Assembly (NCBI GenBank): GCA_963803165.1 | Contig: CAWDLK010000002.1 | Span: 372,001 to 436,000 of the forward strand | Reading direction: 5' to 3' | DNA: 64,000 bases | Source of the DNA: Changshengia sp963803165 | GTDB lineage: Bacteria; Chloroflexota; Dormibacteria; Aeolococcales; Aeolococcaceae | Shown: piece by piece, positions 8,702 to 16,690 of the stretch | How the letters are laid out: each line of letters opens with the position of its first letter | How positions within the stretch are numbered: the first letter of the stretch is position 1 | Translations under genes and position numbers: made by a program | Notes under the pieces: model-generated | Told to the model about the DNA's origin: nothing | What the model saw: only the letters and a program-made list of their open reading frames with translations | Databases searched by the model: none

Positions 8702-9211
8702 ATGTTCGTCCGCACCTCCGCCACCCTGGCCGCAGTCGCCGCGGCGATGGCTCTCGCGATCAGCTTCCGCACCCCTCCGTCCCCCTCGCTGGGCACCGCC
8801 GCCGCTCCGCCGCCGGCCGCCTCGTCCTCGCAACCGGCCTCGACCCCGACGTCCACCCCTTCGGGTGCCCCGCCGTCGGGAGGCGGCTCCCCGACCCCCA
8901 CCGCGGTCCCCACGCCCAAGGCCGGGACCCTGAAGAACGGGACGTTCACCGGCCAGAGCTTCCCCAACTTCTACGGGCCCGTGCAGGTGCAGCTGGTCGT
9001 CTCCGGAGGGCGGATCACCAACGTCAAGACCCTCCAGTCGCCCAACGACAACCCGCAATCCGCCTACATCGCCTCGGTGGCCCTGCCCTACCTCCGCCAG
9101 GAGGTGCTCCAGGCGCAGAGCGCCCAGATCAACGCGGTGAGCGGAGCCACCTTCGACAGTCAGAGCTACGCCCAGTCGGTGCAGTCGGCGCTGGACGCGG
9201 CGCGCGCGTGA
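8702..9211 (+). CDS. secreted FMN-binding domain protein, candidate for covalent flavinylation
   Basis: This 169-residue protein has an N-terminal signal or anchor segment (5-22), a long Pro/Ser/Thr linker (24-75) and an FMN_bind domain (78-168). The domain carries the GTFTGQSF start, a GGRITNVK strand and the VSGATFDSQSY motif. In this family the Thr of S-G-A-T (Thr150) receives FMN by a phosphoester bond from the ApbE flavin transferase; no apbE is in the window. It lies 13 bp after the ferric-reductase gene and overlaps the next gene by 4 bp. It probably relays electrons outside the membrane. Confidence 0.88.
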   Translation: MFVRTSATLAAVAAAMALAISFRTPPSPSLGTAAAPPPAASSSQPASTPTSTPSGAPPSGGGSPTPTAVPTPKAGTLKNGTFTGQSFPNFYGPVQVQLVVSGGRITNVKTLQSPNDNPQSAYIASVALPYLRQEVLQAQSAQINAVSGATFDSQSYAQSVQSALDAARA

Positions 9212-9924
9212 GGCTCATCCGCCCTCCACGGGGCGGCCGTGCGCCGTCCGACCCCGGCTCGACGACCTCCGCCGAGGAGGAGTGGATCCGCTCCTGGACG
9301 CGACCGCTGGCCGAGCTCGTGACCGGGCCCCAGGCGTGGGGGCGTCGCGCCGCCGCGGCGGTGGAGGCGAACGCCCGGCTCACCGCGACCACCGGGATCG
9401 TGCTCCTGGTGATGCTGGCGGTGGAGGGCGCCACCCTGCTCTCGATCCGGCGCCTCCTGCCGGTCCACCTCGCCGTGGGGCTGATGCTCATCCCGCCGGT
9501 GCTGCTCAAGCTCGCCAGCACCGGTCGGCGCTTCGCCGGCTACTACCTCGGGGACGCGCGCTACCGGGCCGCCGGGCCGCCCCCGATCCTGCTGCGCCTG
9601 ATCGGCCCCCTGCTGATCCTCTCCACGGTGGCCCTGCTGGGCACCGGGGTCGAGCTCTGGCTCTTCGGCACCCGCCTCGGCGCCATCTGGCTGACGATGC
9701 ACCAGGGGTTCTTCGCGATCTGGTTCGGCCTCATGGCCGTCCACGTCGTGGGCCACCTCGAGCAGGCCCCGACCCTCGTGCTCCGTGACGCGGGGGAGCG
9801 ACCGCCGCTCCCCGGCCGGACCCGCCGCCGGGCCTGGGTCACCGCCTCGCTGGTCATGGGCGCCACCCTGGCGGCGAGCACCCTGGTCTGGCAATCGCCG
9901 TTCGTGGCGGCCCTTGCGCACTGA
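9208..9924 (+). CDS. membrane protein of the flavin electron-transfer operon (cytochrome-b-like)
   Basis: This 238-residue protein has about five hydrophobic helices after a charged N-terminus. His residues sit in or near helices (LLPVHLAVGL, TMHQGFFAIW, AVHVVGHLEQ), spaced as expected for heme ligation in a cytochrome b561/ferric-reductase-like core. No flavin domain is present. GTG 9208 overlaps the preceding stop (GTGA), showing translational coupling to the FMN-binding gene. I infer that it shuttles electrons across the membrane to or from that protein. Exact family is not certain. Confidence 0.65.
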   Translation: MRLIRPPRGGRAPSDPGSTTSAEEEWIRSWTRPLAELVTGPQAWGRRAAAAVEANARLTATTGIVLLVMLAVEGATLLSIRRLLPVHLAVGLMLIPPVLLKLASTGRRFAGYYLGDARYRAAGPPPILLRLIGPLLILSTVALLGTGVELWLFGTRLGAIWLTMHQGFFAIWFGLMAVHVVGHLEQAPTLVLRDAGERPPLPGRTRRRAWVTASLVMGATLAASTLVWQSPFVAALAH

Positions 9925-9981
9925 GAGCCGGACTGGGTCATCATCGGTCCGACGACGAGAGGGCAGGAGGCAGCACTGCAG

Positions 9982-11286
9982 ATGCCGCGACTCCCGGTGA
10001 CCGGGCGATGCGCCTCCGCTCTTCTCGTGCTCGCCATCTGCGCGGCGTCGGCCGCGGCGGGCGTCCCGGCCTCGGGAGCGGCGGCTGCGACGGCGCCGTC
10101 GGCGCCGACCTCAGCGGCGACGGCCGCGCTGCTCGCCAGCCGCTCCACCAGCATCCCGAATCCCGGGCTGGCCCTCACCCCGCCGATGGGCTGGAACGGC
10201 TACAACCACTTCGGGCGGGCGGTGACGGCGTCGATCGTCGAGGCCGCGGCGCGGACGATGGTCAGCTCCGGGATGAGGGCCGCCGGCTACAGGTACGTGA
10301 ACCTGGACGGCGGATGGGCGCTGCCGCAGCGCAGCGCGCAGGGCAACCTCCAGCCCGATCCCCGCCTCTTCCCCCGCGGGATCCGGGCGGTGGCCGACTA
10401 CGTGCATTCGCTCGGGCTGAGGTTCGGCATCTACCTCAGCGCCGGGCGCACGAACTGCGCGGGCACGAGCGCCGGGAGCTATGGCCACTACCGGCAGGAT
10501 GCGCAGGCCGTGGCATCGTGGGGTGTCGACTACGTGAAGCTGGATTGGTGCTACATCCCATACCGGTCGTACCCGACCATGACCCACCGCCAGGTCAGCC
10601 AGGCGCTCGCCGCCCAGATGGGTGCCGCCCTCGCCGCCACCGGGCGGAGCATCGTCTACGACGTCAACGACACCAGCTCGCGGCTCGATTCGACCTGGAC
10701 GTGGGGGTCGCGCACCGCCAACCTCTGGCGGACCACCGGAGACATCGTCCCCAGCTACACCAGCATGGTCGCGCACTTCACCCGCAACGTCTGGGACTAC
10801 GCGCGGGCCCGACCGGGCGGGTGGAACGACCCGGACATGCTGGAGGTCGGCAACGCGGGGATGACCGTCACCGAGTACCGGACCCAGTTCAGCCTGTGGG
10901 CGGAGATGGCCGCGCCGCTGATCGCCGGCAACGACCTGCCCTCCATGTCCGCCGCAACCCGTCGCATCCTGACCAACGCGGCGGTCATCGCCGTGGACCA
11001 GGACCGCCTGGGCAGGCAGGGTCGACCGATCGCCAGCGCCGCCGGCCACTGGGTGCTCACCAAGCCACTGGCCGGCGGGGCCTGCGCCGTGGTCCTCTTC
11101 AACCAGACGGGCACCCGCGCCACCATCTCCACCACCGTGGCGCGCATCGGCCTGCGGGGAGCCGCGGCCTACACCCTCCGCGATCTCTGGACCGGGCGGG
11201 TCACCACCACGGCGGGGACGATCAGCGCACGGGTGCCCCCGCACACGGTGGTCATGTACCGGGTCGCGCGGGGCGCCGGCTTCTGA
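9982..11286 (+). CDS. secreted glycoside hydrolase family 27 alpha-galactosidase
   Basis: This 434-residue protein has a signal peptide (about 1-35), then a GH27 (beta/alpha)8 barrel beginning TPPMGWNGYNHFG (66-78). The nucleophile is Asp188 in VDYVKLDWC and the likely acid/base is Asp285 in GGWNDPDMLEVGN. A C-terminal beta-sandwich runs from about 340. GH27 enzymes release terminal alpha-galactose or act on related alpha-glycosides. AGGAGG lies about 10 nt before the ATG. It is followed by the converging arsenic operon and appears monocistronic, fitting plant-polymer scavenging. Confidence 0.9.
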   Translation: MPRLPVTGRCASALLVLAICAASAAAGVPASGAAAATAPSAPTSAATAALLASRSTSIPNPGLALTPPMGWNGYNHFGRAVTASIVEAAARTMVSSGMRAAGYRYVNLDGGWALPQRSAQGNLQPDPRLFPRGIRAVADYVHSLGLRFGIYLSAGRTNCAGTSAGSYGHYRQDAQAVASWGVDYVKLDWCYIPYRSYPTMTHRQVSQALAAQMGAALAATGRSIVYDVNDTSSRLDSTWTWGSRTANLWRTTGDIVPSYTSMVAHFTRNVWDYARARPGGWNDPDMLEVGNAGMTVTEYRTQFSLWAEMAAPLIAGNDLPSMSAATRRILTNAAVIAVDQDRLGRQGRPIASAAGHWVLTKPLAGGACAVVLFNQTGTRATISTTVARIGLRGAAAYTLRDLWTGRVTTTAGTISARVPPHTVVMYRVARGAGF

Positions 11287-11288
11287 GG

Positions 11289-12452
11289 TCAGGCCGCGCC
11301 GGGCCGGCGCAGCAGCGCGTGCGCCGAGATCGGGCAGGCACCGCTCAGCTGGGGCGACGCCATCAGCGCTGCGGGAAGCTGATCCCGCGCCACCGGCTCG
11401 AACCCGAACGCCGTGAAGTACCCGTCGGCCGTCTCGGTGAGCAGGGCGGCGGGGGCACCCGCGCTGTCGACGTGGGCGAGCGCGGCCCAGGTGAGGGCCC
11501 GGCCCACCCCGCGACGGCGCCAGGTGGGGGTGACGGCGGCCGAGCGCAGCAGGTAGGCGAGCCCCTCCCCGCTGCCGTGCTCCTCGAGCGCGATGGTGCC
11601 CACCAGCTCGCCCTGGCTCTCGGCGACCAGCACCAGGGTGGCGCCCTCCAGGCCGTCGAGCGGCAGACCCGCCTCCCGGACCAGCCGGCTCACCTCGGGC
11701 GTCTCCTCGGGGTGAGCCTCGCGGACCCGGACGGCGCTGTCCTCGGCCCCGATCTCGAGGCCGGCGCCGGAGGCCGCGACCACCGGGCGGGGCGCCGCGG
11801 GGTAGAGGAGGCGGATCGCCAGCCAGCCGAGCAGCCCACCGCCCAGCTCGGCCAGCACGAAGGGCAGCACCGAACCGGGGCTGATGCCCGCGAACGTGTC
11901 GGAGAGCATCCGGGCGATCGTGACCGCCGGGTTGGCGAAGCTGGCCGAAGAGGTGAAGAAGATGGCTCCGGTGATGTACGCGCCCACGGCGGCCGGGATG
12001 GCGGGGGCGCGCCGGCTGCGAACCAGGCCGAAGACCACCAGCATGAGCCCGAAGGTGGCCACGACCTCGCTCAGCCAGTGGCCGGCGCCCCAGCGGACCT
12101 TGGTCGAGATGGTCACCGGGGCGAGGGAGAACATCAGGTTGCCCACCACCGTCCCGGCGACCGCGCCGGCGATCTGGGTGGGCACGTAGGCGAGCACATG
12201 GCGCCCCTTCAGCCCGCCCAGGCCCCAGTCGACCAGCGACACCACCGGGTTGAGGTGGGCTCCGGACACCGGGCTGAGGGTGACGATGATCGCCGCCAGC
12301 ACCGCGCCGATGGTGATGGCGTTCTCCAGCAGCTCCAGCCCGGTGTTGCCCGGGCTGAGCCGCTGGGCTGCGATCCCCGAGCCGATCACGGTGGCGAGCA
12401 GCAGCGCCGTGCCGACGAACTCGGCCAGGAGTCGACGTGGCAGCGCGGGCAC
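11289..12452 (-). CDS. aquaglyceroporin-GNAT (ArsN2-like) fusion, arsenic locus
   Basis: This 387-residue protein has an N-terminal MIP channel (about 1-225) with NPV box in AHLNPVVSLVDWG and NPA box in FANPAVTIARML. A C-terminal GNAT acetyltransferase-fold domain follows (about 245-387; TPTWRRRGVGRALTWAAL is the acetyl-CoA loop). Its sequence resembles ArsN2-type proteins of arsenic operons. MIP channels such as AqpS pass arsenite; the ArsN2 role is unknown. GTG 12452 is chosen because it lies 9 nt after the arsM stop and starts at the channel domain. The frame is open far upstream, but that part is only antisense to arsM. Confidence 0.85.
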   Translation of the reverse strand: MPALPRRLLAEFVGTALLLATVIGSGIAAQRLSPGNTGLELLENAITIGAVLAAIIVTLSPVSGAHLNPVVSLVDWGLGGLKGRHVLAYVPTQIAGAVAGTVVGNLMFSLAPVTISTKVRWGAGHWLSEVVATFGLMLVVFGLVRSRRAPAIPAAVGAYITGAIFFTSSASFANPAVTIARMLSDTFAGISPGSVLPFVLAELGGGLLGWLAIRLLYPAAPRPVVAASGAGLEIGAEDSAVRVREAHPEETPEVSRLVREAGLPLDGLEGATLVLVAESQGELVGTIALEEHGSGEGLAYLLRSAAVTPTWRRRGVGRALTWAALAHVDSAGAPAALLTETADGYFTAFGFEPVARDQLPAALMASPQLSGACPISAHALLRRPGAA

Positions 12453-12460
12453 CGGCGGAC

Positions 12461-13336
12461 TCAGGAGAGGGTGGGCTTGCGCGCCCGGATGAAGGCGCTG
12501 ACCACCCGCCCTGCCGGCGGGTCGGTCGCCTCGTCCCGCTCCCCGGTGAGGTCGCCGGTCACCTGGACCTCGACCGCGTCGAAGCCGGCCGCCCCGAGCA
12601 GACCCCGATACTCGCCCTCGTCGAGGGCCCCCGCGAGGCACCCGACCCACATCTCGAGGTCGCGGCGAACCTCCGCGGGCAGGGTGCCCTGCACGACCAC
12701 GTCGGAGACCGCGAGGCGCCCGCCCGGCCGCAGCACCCGGAAGGCGTCGCGGAGGACCCGGCCCTTGTCGGCGCTGAGGTTGATGACGCAATTGGAGATG
12801 ATCACGTCGACGGCGGAGTTGGGGAGCGGCAGGCTCTCGATCGTCCCCTTGAGAAACCTCACGTTGGCCGCTCCCTGCTCGGCGGCGTTGCGCTCGGCGA
12901 GGGCGAGCATCTCGTCGGTCATGTCGACACCATAGGCGAATCCCGTCGGTCCCACGCGCCGCGCCGAGAGGAGCACGTCGATGCCGCCGCCGGAGCCGAG
13001 GTCCAGGACCACCTCGCCGGGACGCAGCTCGGCGAGGGCGGTCGGGTTGCCACAGCCGAGGGACGCCCGGACCGCGCCGCCGGGGAGCTGGGCCACCTGG
13101 TCCGCCGAGTAGAGCTCCGCCGCCACCGAGACGGTGGCCGGAGAGCAGCAGCTCCCCTCGGAGGAGCAGCCGCAGCCGGCCGCCACGGATGCGGTGGTCG
13201 CGGAGGGCGCGGCGGCGCACCCCACCGCCGCCGACTCCGCCTCCCCCTCCCCGCCAGCCGCCACCGCCGCCGCCGCGTAGCGGGCGCGCACCGCCTCCCG
13301 AAGCCGGTCGTCGGCAGCGGGGTCCCGCTCACTCAC
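12461..13336 (-). CDS. arsM: arsenite S-adenosylmethionine methyltransferase
   Basis: This 291-residue protein has an N-terminal Cys-rich stretch (GCGCSSEGSCCSP). The SAM-binding core carries VVLDLGSGGGIDVLL, and GVDMTDEMLALA follows. The ArsM cysteines lie in LGCGNP, ISNCVINL and WVGCLAGAL. ArsM methylates As(III) to volatile or exportable methylarsenicals. GTG 13336 is preferred because it overlaps the stop of the 22-residue Cys-rich ORF by 8 bp, which fits translational coupling; starting at ATG 13390 would add only residues antisense or out of frame to that small ORF. The operon order is small ORF, arsM, aquaporin-GNAT. Confidence 0.92.
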   Translation of the reverse strand: MSERDPAADDRLREAVRARYAAAAVAAGGEGEAESAAVGCAAAPSATTASVAAGCGCSSEGSCCSPATVSVAAELYSADQVAQLPGGAVRASLGCGNPTALAELRPGEVVLDLGSGGGIDVLLSARRVGPTGFAYGVDMTDEMLALAERNAAEQGAANVRFLKGTIESLPLPNSAVDVIISNCVINLSADKGRVLRDAFRVLRPGGRLAVSDVVVQGTLPAEVRRDLEMWVGCLAGALDEGEYRGLLGAAGFDAVEVQVTGDLTGERDEATDPPAGRVVSAFIRARKPTLS

Positions 13337-13397
13337 CGGGGCACTCCGGGCAGCCCGGGCAGTCGGGGGTCGGGCAGGACGGGCAGGCACTGGTCAT
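13329..13397 (-). CDS. 22-residue Cys-rich leader ORF of the arsenic operon
   Basis: ATG 13397 follows AAGGAAGG at about 6 nt spacing, the best ribosome site of the locus. The frame encodes MTSACPSCPTPDCPGCPECP followed by Gly-Glu and a stop. Five Cys in 22 residues form a C-x2-C-x4-C-x2-C-x2-C pattern that could bind As(III) or another soft metal. Its stop overlaps the arsM start, so it would be translated first and hand ribosomes to arsM. It could be a metal-binding peptide or a Cys/As-responsive leader. I know of no described family, and function is inferred only. Confidence 0.6.
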   Translation of the reverse strand: MTSACPSCPTPDCPGCPECPGE

Positions 13398-13412
13398 GGG
13401 ATCCTTCCTTAC

Positions 13413-13428
13413 ATCGACGTCCGTCAAT
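13413..13428. promoter_or_regulatory. ArsR operator 1 (arsenic operon side)
   Basis: ATCGACG-TC-CGTCAAT is an inverted repeat with 7-bp arms, one mismatch and a 2-bp spacer, the layout of ArsR/SmtB-family sites. It sits 16 bp upstream of the Cys-rich ORF start. A second site of the same design lies 24 bp away at 13452-13471. Confidence 0.6.
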
Positions 13429-13451
13429 TGAATCGACATGGTACCCTAACT

Positions 13452-13471
13452 CCATCGTCATCTGTCAATGG
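13452..13471. promoter_or_regulatory. ArsR operator 2 (arsR side)
   Basis: CCATCGTCA-TC-TGTCAATGG has 9-bp arms with two mismatches and the same TC spacer and GTCAAT half as operator 1. It covers the ATG at 13468, so ArsR bound here should repress its own gene. Confidence 0.6.
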
Positions 13472-13860
13472 ATGGGCCCGCCCCGATGAGCTCCGCCGCC
13501 ACAGTCGAGTTCCCCCAGCGGACCAAGGGGTGCTGCCAGCCGGTCGCCGACCTCCTCCCCGAGAAGGAGGCCGCCGAGCTGGCGCGGGTGTTCAGCGCTC
13601 TCGGCGACCCCACGCGGGTCAGGATCGTCGCGATCCTCGCCGAGGCCACCGACCCCATCTGCGTGTGCGACCTCACCGCCACCTTCGCCCTGGCCCAGCC
13701 CACCATCAGCCACCACCTCGCGCGGCTGCGCGACGCGGGGCTGGTCAGCGCCTTCCGCCACGGGCTCTGGTCCTTCTACCGGCTGGACCCCGAGATGGCA
13801 CCGGCCGCTGCCGGGGCGGTGCGCCTGATCCGGGCGGCGGGGCGGCCGGGCGCCGCCTGA
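13468..13860 (+). CDS. arsR: ArsR-family arsenic-responsive repressor
   Basis: This 130-residue protein is a winged-helix ArsR repressor: ALGDPTRVRIVAILAE, the metal-site motif ICVCDLTATF (Cys-Val-Cys on the recognition-preceding helix, the classical ELCVCDL region), and QPTISHHLARLRDAGLV. An extra Cys pair lies at the N-terminus (KGCCQPVAD), seen in related As(III) sensors. It should dissociate from DNA on binding As(III). ATG 13468 lies within operator 2, so the alternative ATG 13486 (124 residues) is quite possible. It is divergent from arsM. Confidence 0.9.
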   Translation: MDGPAPMSSAATVEFPQRTKGCCQPVADLLPEKEAAELARVFSALGDPTRVRIVAILAEATDPICVCDLTATFALAQPTISHHLARLRDAGLVSAFRHGLWSFYRLDPEMAPAAAGAVRLIRAAGRPGAA

Positions 13861-13938
13861 GCCCTCCCGATCGGCGGTGACGGTCCGCCCCCCGCTTGGG
13901 TGATCGCACCGACCCTGGGTCCGAGTCCGACCGATCGC

Positions 13939-14745
13939 TCAAGCGGCCCGGATGTCGCGCCGCCCGAAGGCCCACACGCCGAAGACGCCCAGCGCCAGCG
14001 AGGGCAGTCCGAGCGCCAGGTAGCGCCACGCCGGCGCGCCGTTGACCAGGGGGTCGCCGCCGAACGCCCAGTCCCACGGCGAGAGGTGGGCGAAGGGCTT
14101 CAGCGCGGCGCTGAGGGGGAAGAGGAGGGAGACCACCATCCCGGCGATGGCGACGAGGAAGGCCACCCCGAGCACCACGGACGGCCGGGATCGGAGACCG
14201 GCCACGGCGACGGCCAGGCAGCCGTGGAAGAGGGCGAGCAGCACCGCGAGGGCGAGGGTGGCGCCGAGACGGTCCGCTCCGATGGAGAGGTTGACCGTGG
14301 CGTCGCTGCCGAATTGGGCGAGGGCGGTGACGACCGCGATGACAGCCAGGCCGGCCAGGGCCGCCGCTGCGCGCCCGGCGAAGACCGCCCGGCGGGGCAC
14401 GGGCTGGGTGAGCACCAGCTCCAGCCGCCCGGCGTCCTCCTCGCCGGCGGTGAGGCTGCTCACGAAGTAGATGGCGACGCCGACCAGCAGCAGCGGGACG
14501 AAGAACGCGTAGAGGTTTCCGCGCAGGAAGCCCGCCGGAGTGTCGAAGCCCGCCAGGCCGAATGCCTGGATCACCCCCCGCGGCAGCTGGTCGATGGCCT
14601 GGCTGACCCCCGAGCCGCCCTTGAACGCCGGCCAGACCGAGACGGTCGCCGCCACCAGCACCGCCATCCCCACCGCCCAGAGGATGGTGGCCCGGCGGAG
14701 CGCGCGGAGCGGTGCCAGCAGCAGCTCGGCGGCGGTGCCGCTCAT
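13939..14745 (-). CDS. ABC-2 type exporter permease
   Basis: A 268-residue protein with six predicted membrane helices, including the segments ATILWAVGMAVLVAATV, VGVAIYFVSSL and VVLGVAFLVAIAG. The layout and the conserved E-E-D-x-G-x-(L/M) segment AGEEDAGRLELVLTQP are typical for ABC-2 exporter permeases of the drug or antimicrobial-peptide type. Its start overlaps the ATPase stop by 4 bp, so it is coupled to it. Substrate unknown. Confidence 0.85.
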   Translation of the reverse strand: MSGTAAELLLAPLRALRRATILWAVGMAVLVAATVSVWPAFKGGSGVSQAIDQLPRGVIQAFGLAGFDTPAGFLRGNLYAFFVPLLLVGVAIYFVSSLTAGEEDAGRLELVLTQPVPRRAVFAGRAAAALAGLAVIAVVTALAQFGSDATVNLSIGADRLGATLALAVLLALFHGCLAVAVAGLRSRPSVVLGVAFLVAIAGMVVSLLFPLSAALKPFAHLSPWDWAFGGDPLVNGAPAWRYLALGLPSLALGVFGVWAFGRRDIRAA

Positions 14746-15686
14746 CTCGCCTCCTCGTAGAGATCCAGGAACGCCTCCTCCAGGTCGGGCTCCTCCACCA
14801 GCATCCCGGTGACCGGCTGCGCGGCGAGGAAGGCGAGCAGGGGGCGGATGGGCCCGGCCAGGGCGGCGGTGAAGTGGTGGTCCTCGACCCTGGTGTCGAT
14901 GAGGCCGGGGATCTCCGTGACCCGCGCCGGGACGGCGCCGTCGAACCAGACCTCGACTCGCTGGCGAGCCCGCCCGCGCAGCTGCTCGACGGTGCCCTGA
15001 GCGACGACCCGGCCCGCCCGGAGCACCACCACGCGGTCCGCCGTCCTCTGCACCTCGCTGAGCACGTGCGAGGAGAGGAAGACGCTGGCCCCGGCGTCGC
15101 GGGCCTCGCGGACCAGGCCGACAAACTCATGCTGCATGAGCGGGTCCAGGCCGCTGGTGGGCTCGTCGAGGACCAGCAGCTCGACCGTCCAGAGGAAGGC
15201 CAGCAGCAGTGCGAGCTTGCGGCGGTTGCCGCTCGACAGCTGGCGGGTCTCGCGCCGCAGATCGAGCCGCAGTCGCTCGGCCAGCTGGTCGCGCCGCCTG
15301 GGGTCGAACCCGCCCCGCAACCGTCCGATCGACGTGACCACCTGCCCGCAACTCATCCGGTTGGGCAGGCGCAGCTCGCCGGGCACGTAGCTGAGGCGCG
15401 AGCGGATGGCCACCCCGTCGCGCCGGGGGTCCATGCCGAACACCGCGATCCGCCCGGACGTCGGACGGAGCAGGTCGAGGATGCAGCGGATGGTGGTGCT
15501 CTTGCCGGCGCCGTTGGGGCCCAGGAAGCCGAGGATCTCGCCCCGGCGCAGCTCCAGGTCGATGCCGCGCACGGCATGGACGGTCCCGTAATCCTTGACC
15601 AGCCTCTCGACGCGCAGCAGCCCCGGGTCCGGCGATCGCGGGGTGTCCTCGGCCCCGGTGCGATCCCGCGCCGCCAGCTCAGCCAT
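14742..15686 (-). CDS. ABC exporter ATP-binding protein
   Basis: A 314-residue ATPase with Walker A GPNGAGKSTTIR, a Q-loop-like SYVPGELRLP, a degenerate signature LSSGNRRKLAL, Walker B LLVLDEPTSGLDP and switch His in LSSHVLSE. A C-terminal extension of about 90 residues is typical of CcmA/NatA-like exporter subunits. ATG 15686 begins the recognisable N-terminus and overlaps the upstream 92-residue gene by 8 bp. It forms an operon with the permease downstream and the small coiled-coil protein upstream. Confidence 0.9.
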   Translation of the reverse strand: MAELAARDRTGAEDTPRSPDPGLLRVERLVKDYGTVHAVRGIDLELRRGEILGFLGPNGAGKSTTIRCILDLLRPTSGRIAVFGMDPRRDGVAIRSRLSYVPGELRLPNRMSCGQVVTSIGRLRGGFDPRRRDQLAERLRLDLRRETRQLSSGNRRKLALLLAFLWTVELLVLDEPTSGLDPLMQHEFVGLVREARDAGASVFLSSHVLSEVQRTADRVVVLRAGRVVAQGTVEQLRGRARQRVEVWFDGAVPARVTEIPGLIDTRVEDHHFTAALAGPIRPLLAFLAAQPVTGMLVEEPDLEEAFLDLYEEAR

Positions 15687-15957
15687 CGTGCTCGCCCTCG
15701 AGCCGCTCCGCCACCGCCTCCAGGAGGCGGGCGGCTCCCTCGATGAGTCGAGCCCGTGTCTCCATCGCCTCCCGCTCGGCCTGACCGACCTCACCCAGAG
15801 CGGCCGCCTGGAGACGGAGCAACTCGGCGGCGAGCTCCTGCACCAGACTTTCGCGGATCTGCTCCCCGATGCCGCGGCAGTACCGCAGCGAGCGCTCCAG
15901 CTCGACGCGAGCGGAGACGGCGTCCTGCCCGGTGGCCGAGCCGGAACCCCCGCTCAC
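15679..15957 (-). CDS. small helical protein heading the ABC operon
   Basis: This 92-residue protein is rich in Glu, Ala, Leu and Arg and is predicted to be almost wholly alpha-helical or coiled coil (VELERSLRYCRGIGEQIRES, then long EA-rich helices). I recognise no family. The GTG start at 15957 has no clear Shine-Dalgarno sequence. The 8-bp overlap with the ATPase start and the divergent TetR gene suggest that it belongs to the exporter operon and may be controlled by TetR. It could be an accessory subunit or regulator. Confidence 0.55.
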   Translation of the reverse strand: MSGGSGSATGQDAVSARVELERSLRYCRGIGEQIRESLVQELAAELLRLQAAALGEVGQAEREAMETRARLIEGAARLLEAVAERLEGEHDG

Positions 15958-16077
15958 GCCGGGCGACCTGGCTCGGGCGGGTCAGCCCACGCCGGACCGG
16001 ATCGCGGCGGACATCCGGCATTGCCTGTGAACGCGCACGTCATGCCCCACCTCTCAAGAGGACCAATCAGTCTGTTT

Positions 16078-16090
16078 GTGTATGATACAC
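16078..16090 (+). promoter_or_regulatory. palindrome GTGTATGATACAC with embedded -10, TetR operator candidate
   Basis: GTGTAT-G-ATACAC is a perfect 6-1-6 inverted repeat. Its centre contains TATGAT (16081-16086), a good -10 box that ends 7 nt before ATG 16094, so the mRNA could start at the start codon. A repressor bound here would block the tetR-clc promoter. Confidence 0.6.
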
Positions 16091-16093
16091 CCC

Positions 16094-16690
16094 ATGCCGC
16101 GCCTGCGCGAGACCACCCGACTGGAGAGGCGCCGGAGCTTCATCGATGCCGCCTGGAGACGTGCCGCCAGCCAGGGGTGGCGCGACATGACCGTCGATGA
16201 CGTCTGCGCCGAGGCAGGCCTCAGCAAGGGCGCCTTCTACACCCACTTCAGCTCCAAGCGAGCGCTGCTCGACGCCCTGGTCGACGACGACGCGGGGTCG
16301 GTCGTCGAGGCGATGGATCGCATCGAGGCGCGGAACCTCGGCGGGCCGGAGCGCCTGCGCCAGCTCACCCAGATGATGCTCGAGCGCGCCGCGGACACCG
16401 CGCGGGTCCAGGTCCGCACCGACCTCTGGGCCTCGGTGCTCACCGAGCCGGAGATCCGTCAGCGGGTCACGGCCACGGTCGACGGCCAGCGCCGGGTCAT
16501 CCGCCGATGGGTGGAGGAGGCGATCGCCGCGGGCGAGATCATCGACCTGCCCGCCAACGCCCTCGCCTCCATCCTGCTCGCCCTCAACGACGGGCTGATG
16601 CTGCACCGGAGCCTGGACGAGAGCGGCTTCCGATGGGCCAACATCAGCCGGGCCCTCGACGCCCTGCTGGCGGGCATCGCCACGCGGTGA
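16094..16690 (+). CDS. TetR-family regulator
   Basis: A 198-residue protein with N-terminal TetR helix-turn-helix (RRRSFIDAAWRRAASQGW, then VDDVCAEAGLSKGAFYTHFSSK) and a helical ligand-binding C-terminal part. ATG 16094 is chosen over earlier in-frame codons because the -10 TATGAT lies exactly 7 nt upstream and the usual TetR N-terminus starts here. The ClC gene begins inside its stop codon, so both are cotranscribed. The ABC exporter operon is divergent across the palindrome. It likely represses both units. Confidence 0.88.
   Translation: MPRLRETTRLERRRSFIDAAWRRAASQGWRDMTVDDVCAEAGLSKGAFYTHFSSKRALLDALVDDDAGSVVEAMDRIEARNLGGPERLRQLTQMMLERAADTARVQVRTDLWASVLTEPEIRQRVTATVDGQRRVIRRWVEEAIAAGEIIDLPANALASILLALNDGLMLHRSLDESGFRWANISRALDALLAGIATR

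Noticed and set aside
12453..13220. N-terminal extension of the aquaporin-GNAT frame
   Set aside because: Residues upstream of 12452 are the out-of-frame image of arsM; only the part from GTG 12452 has channel motifs.
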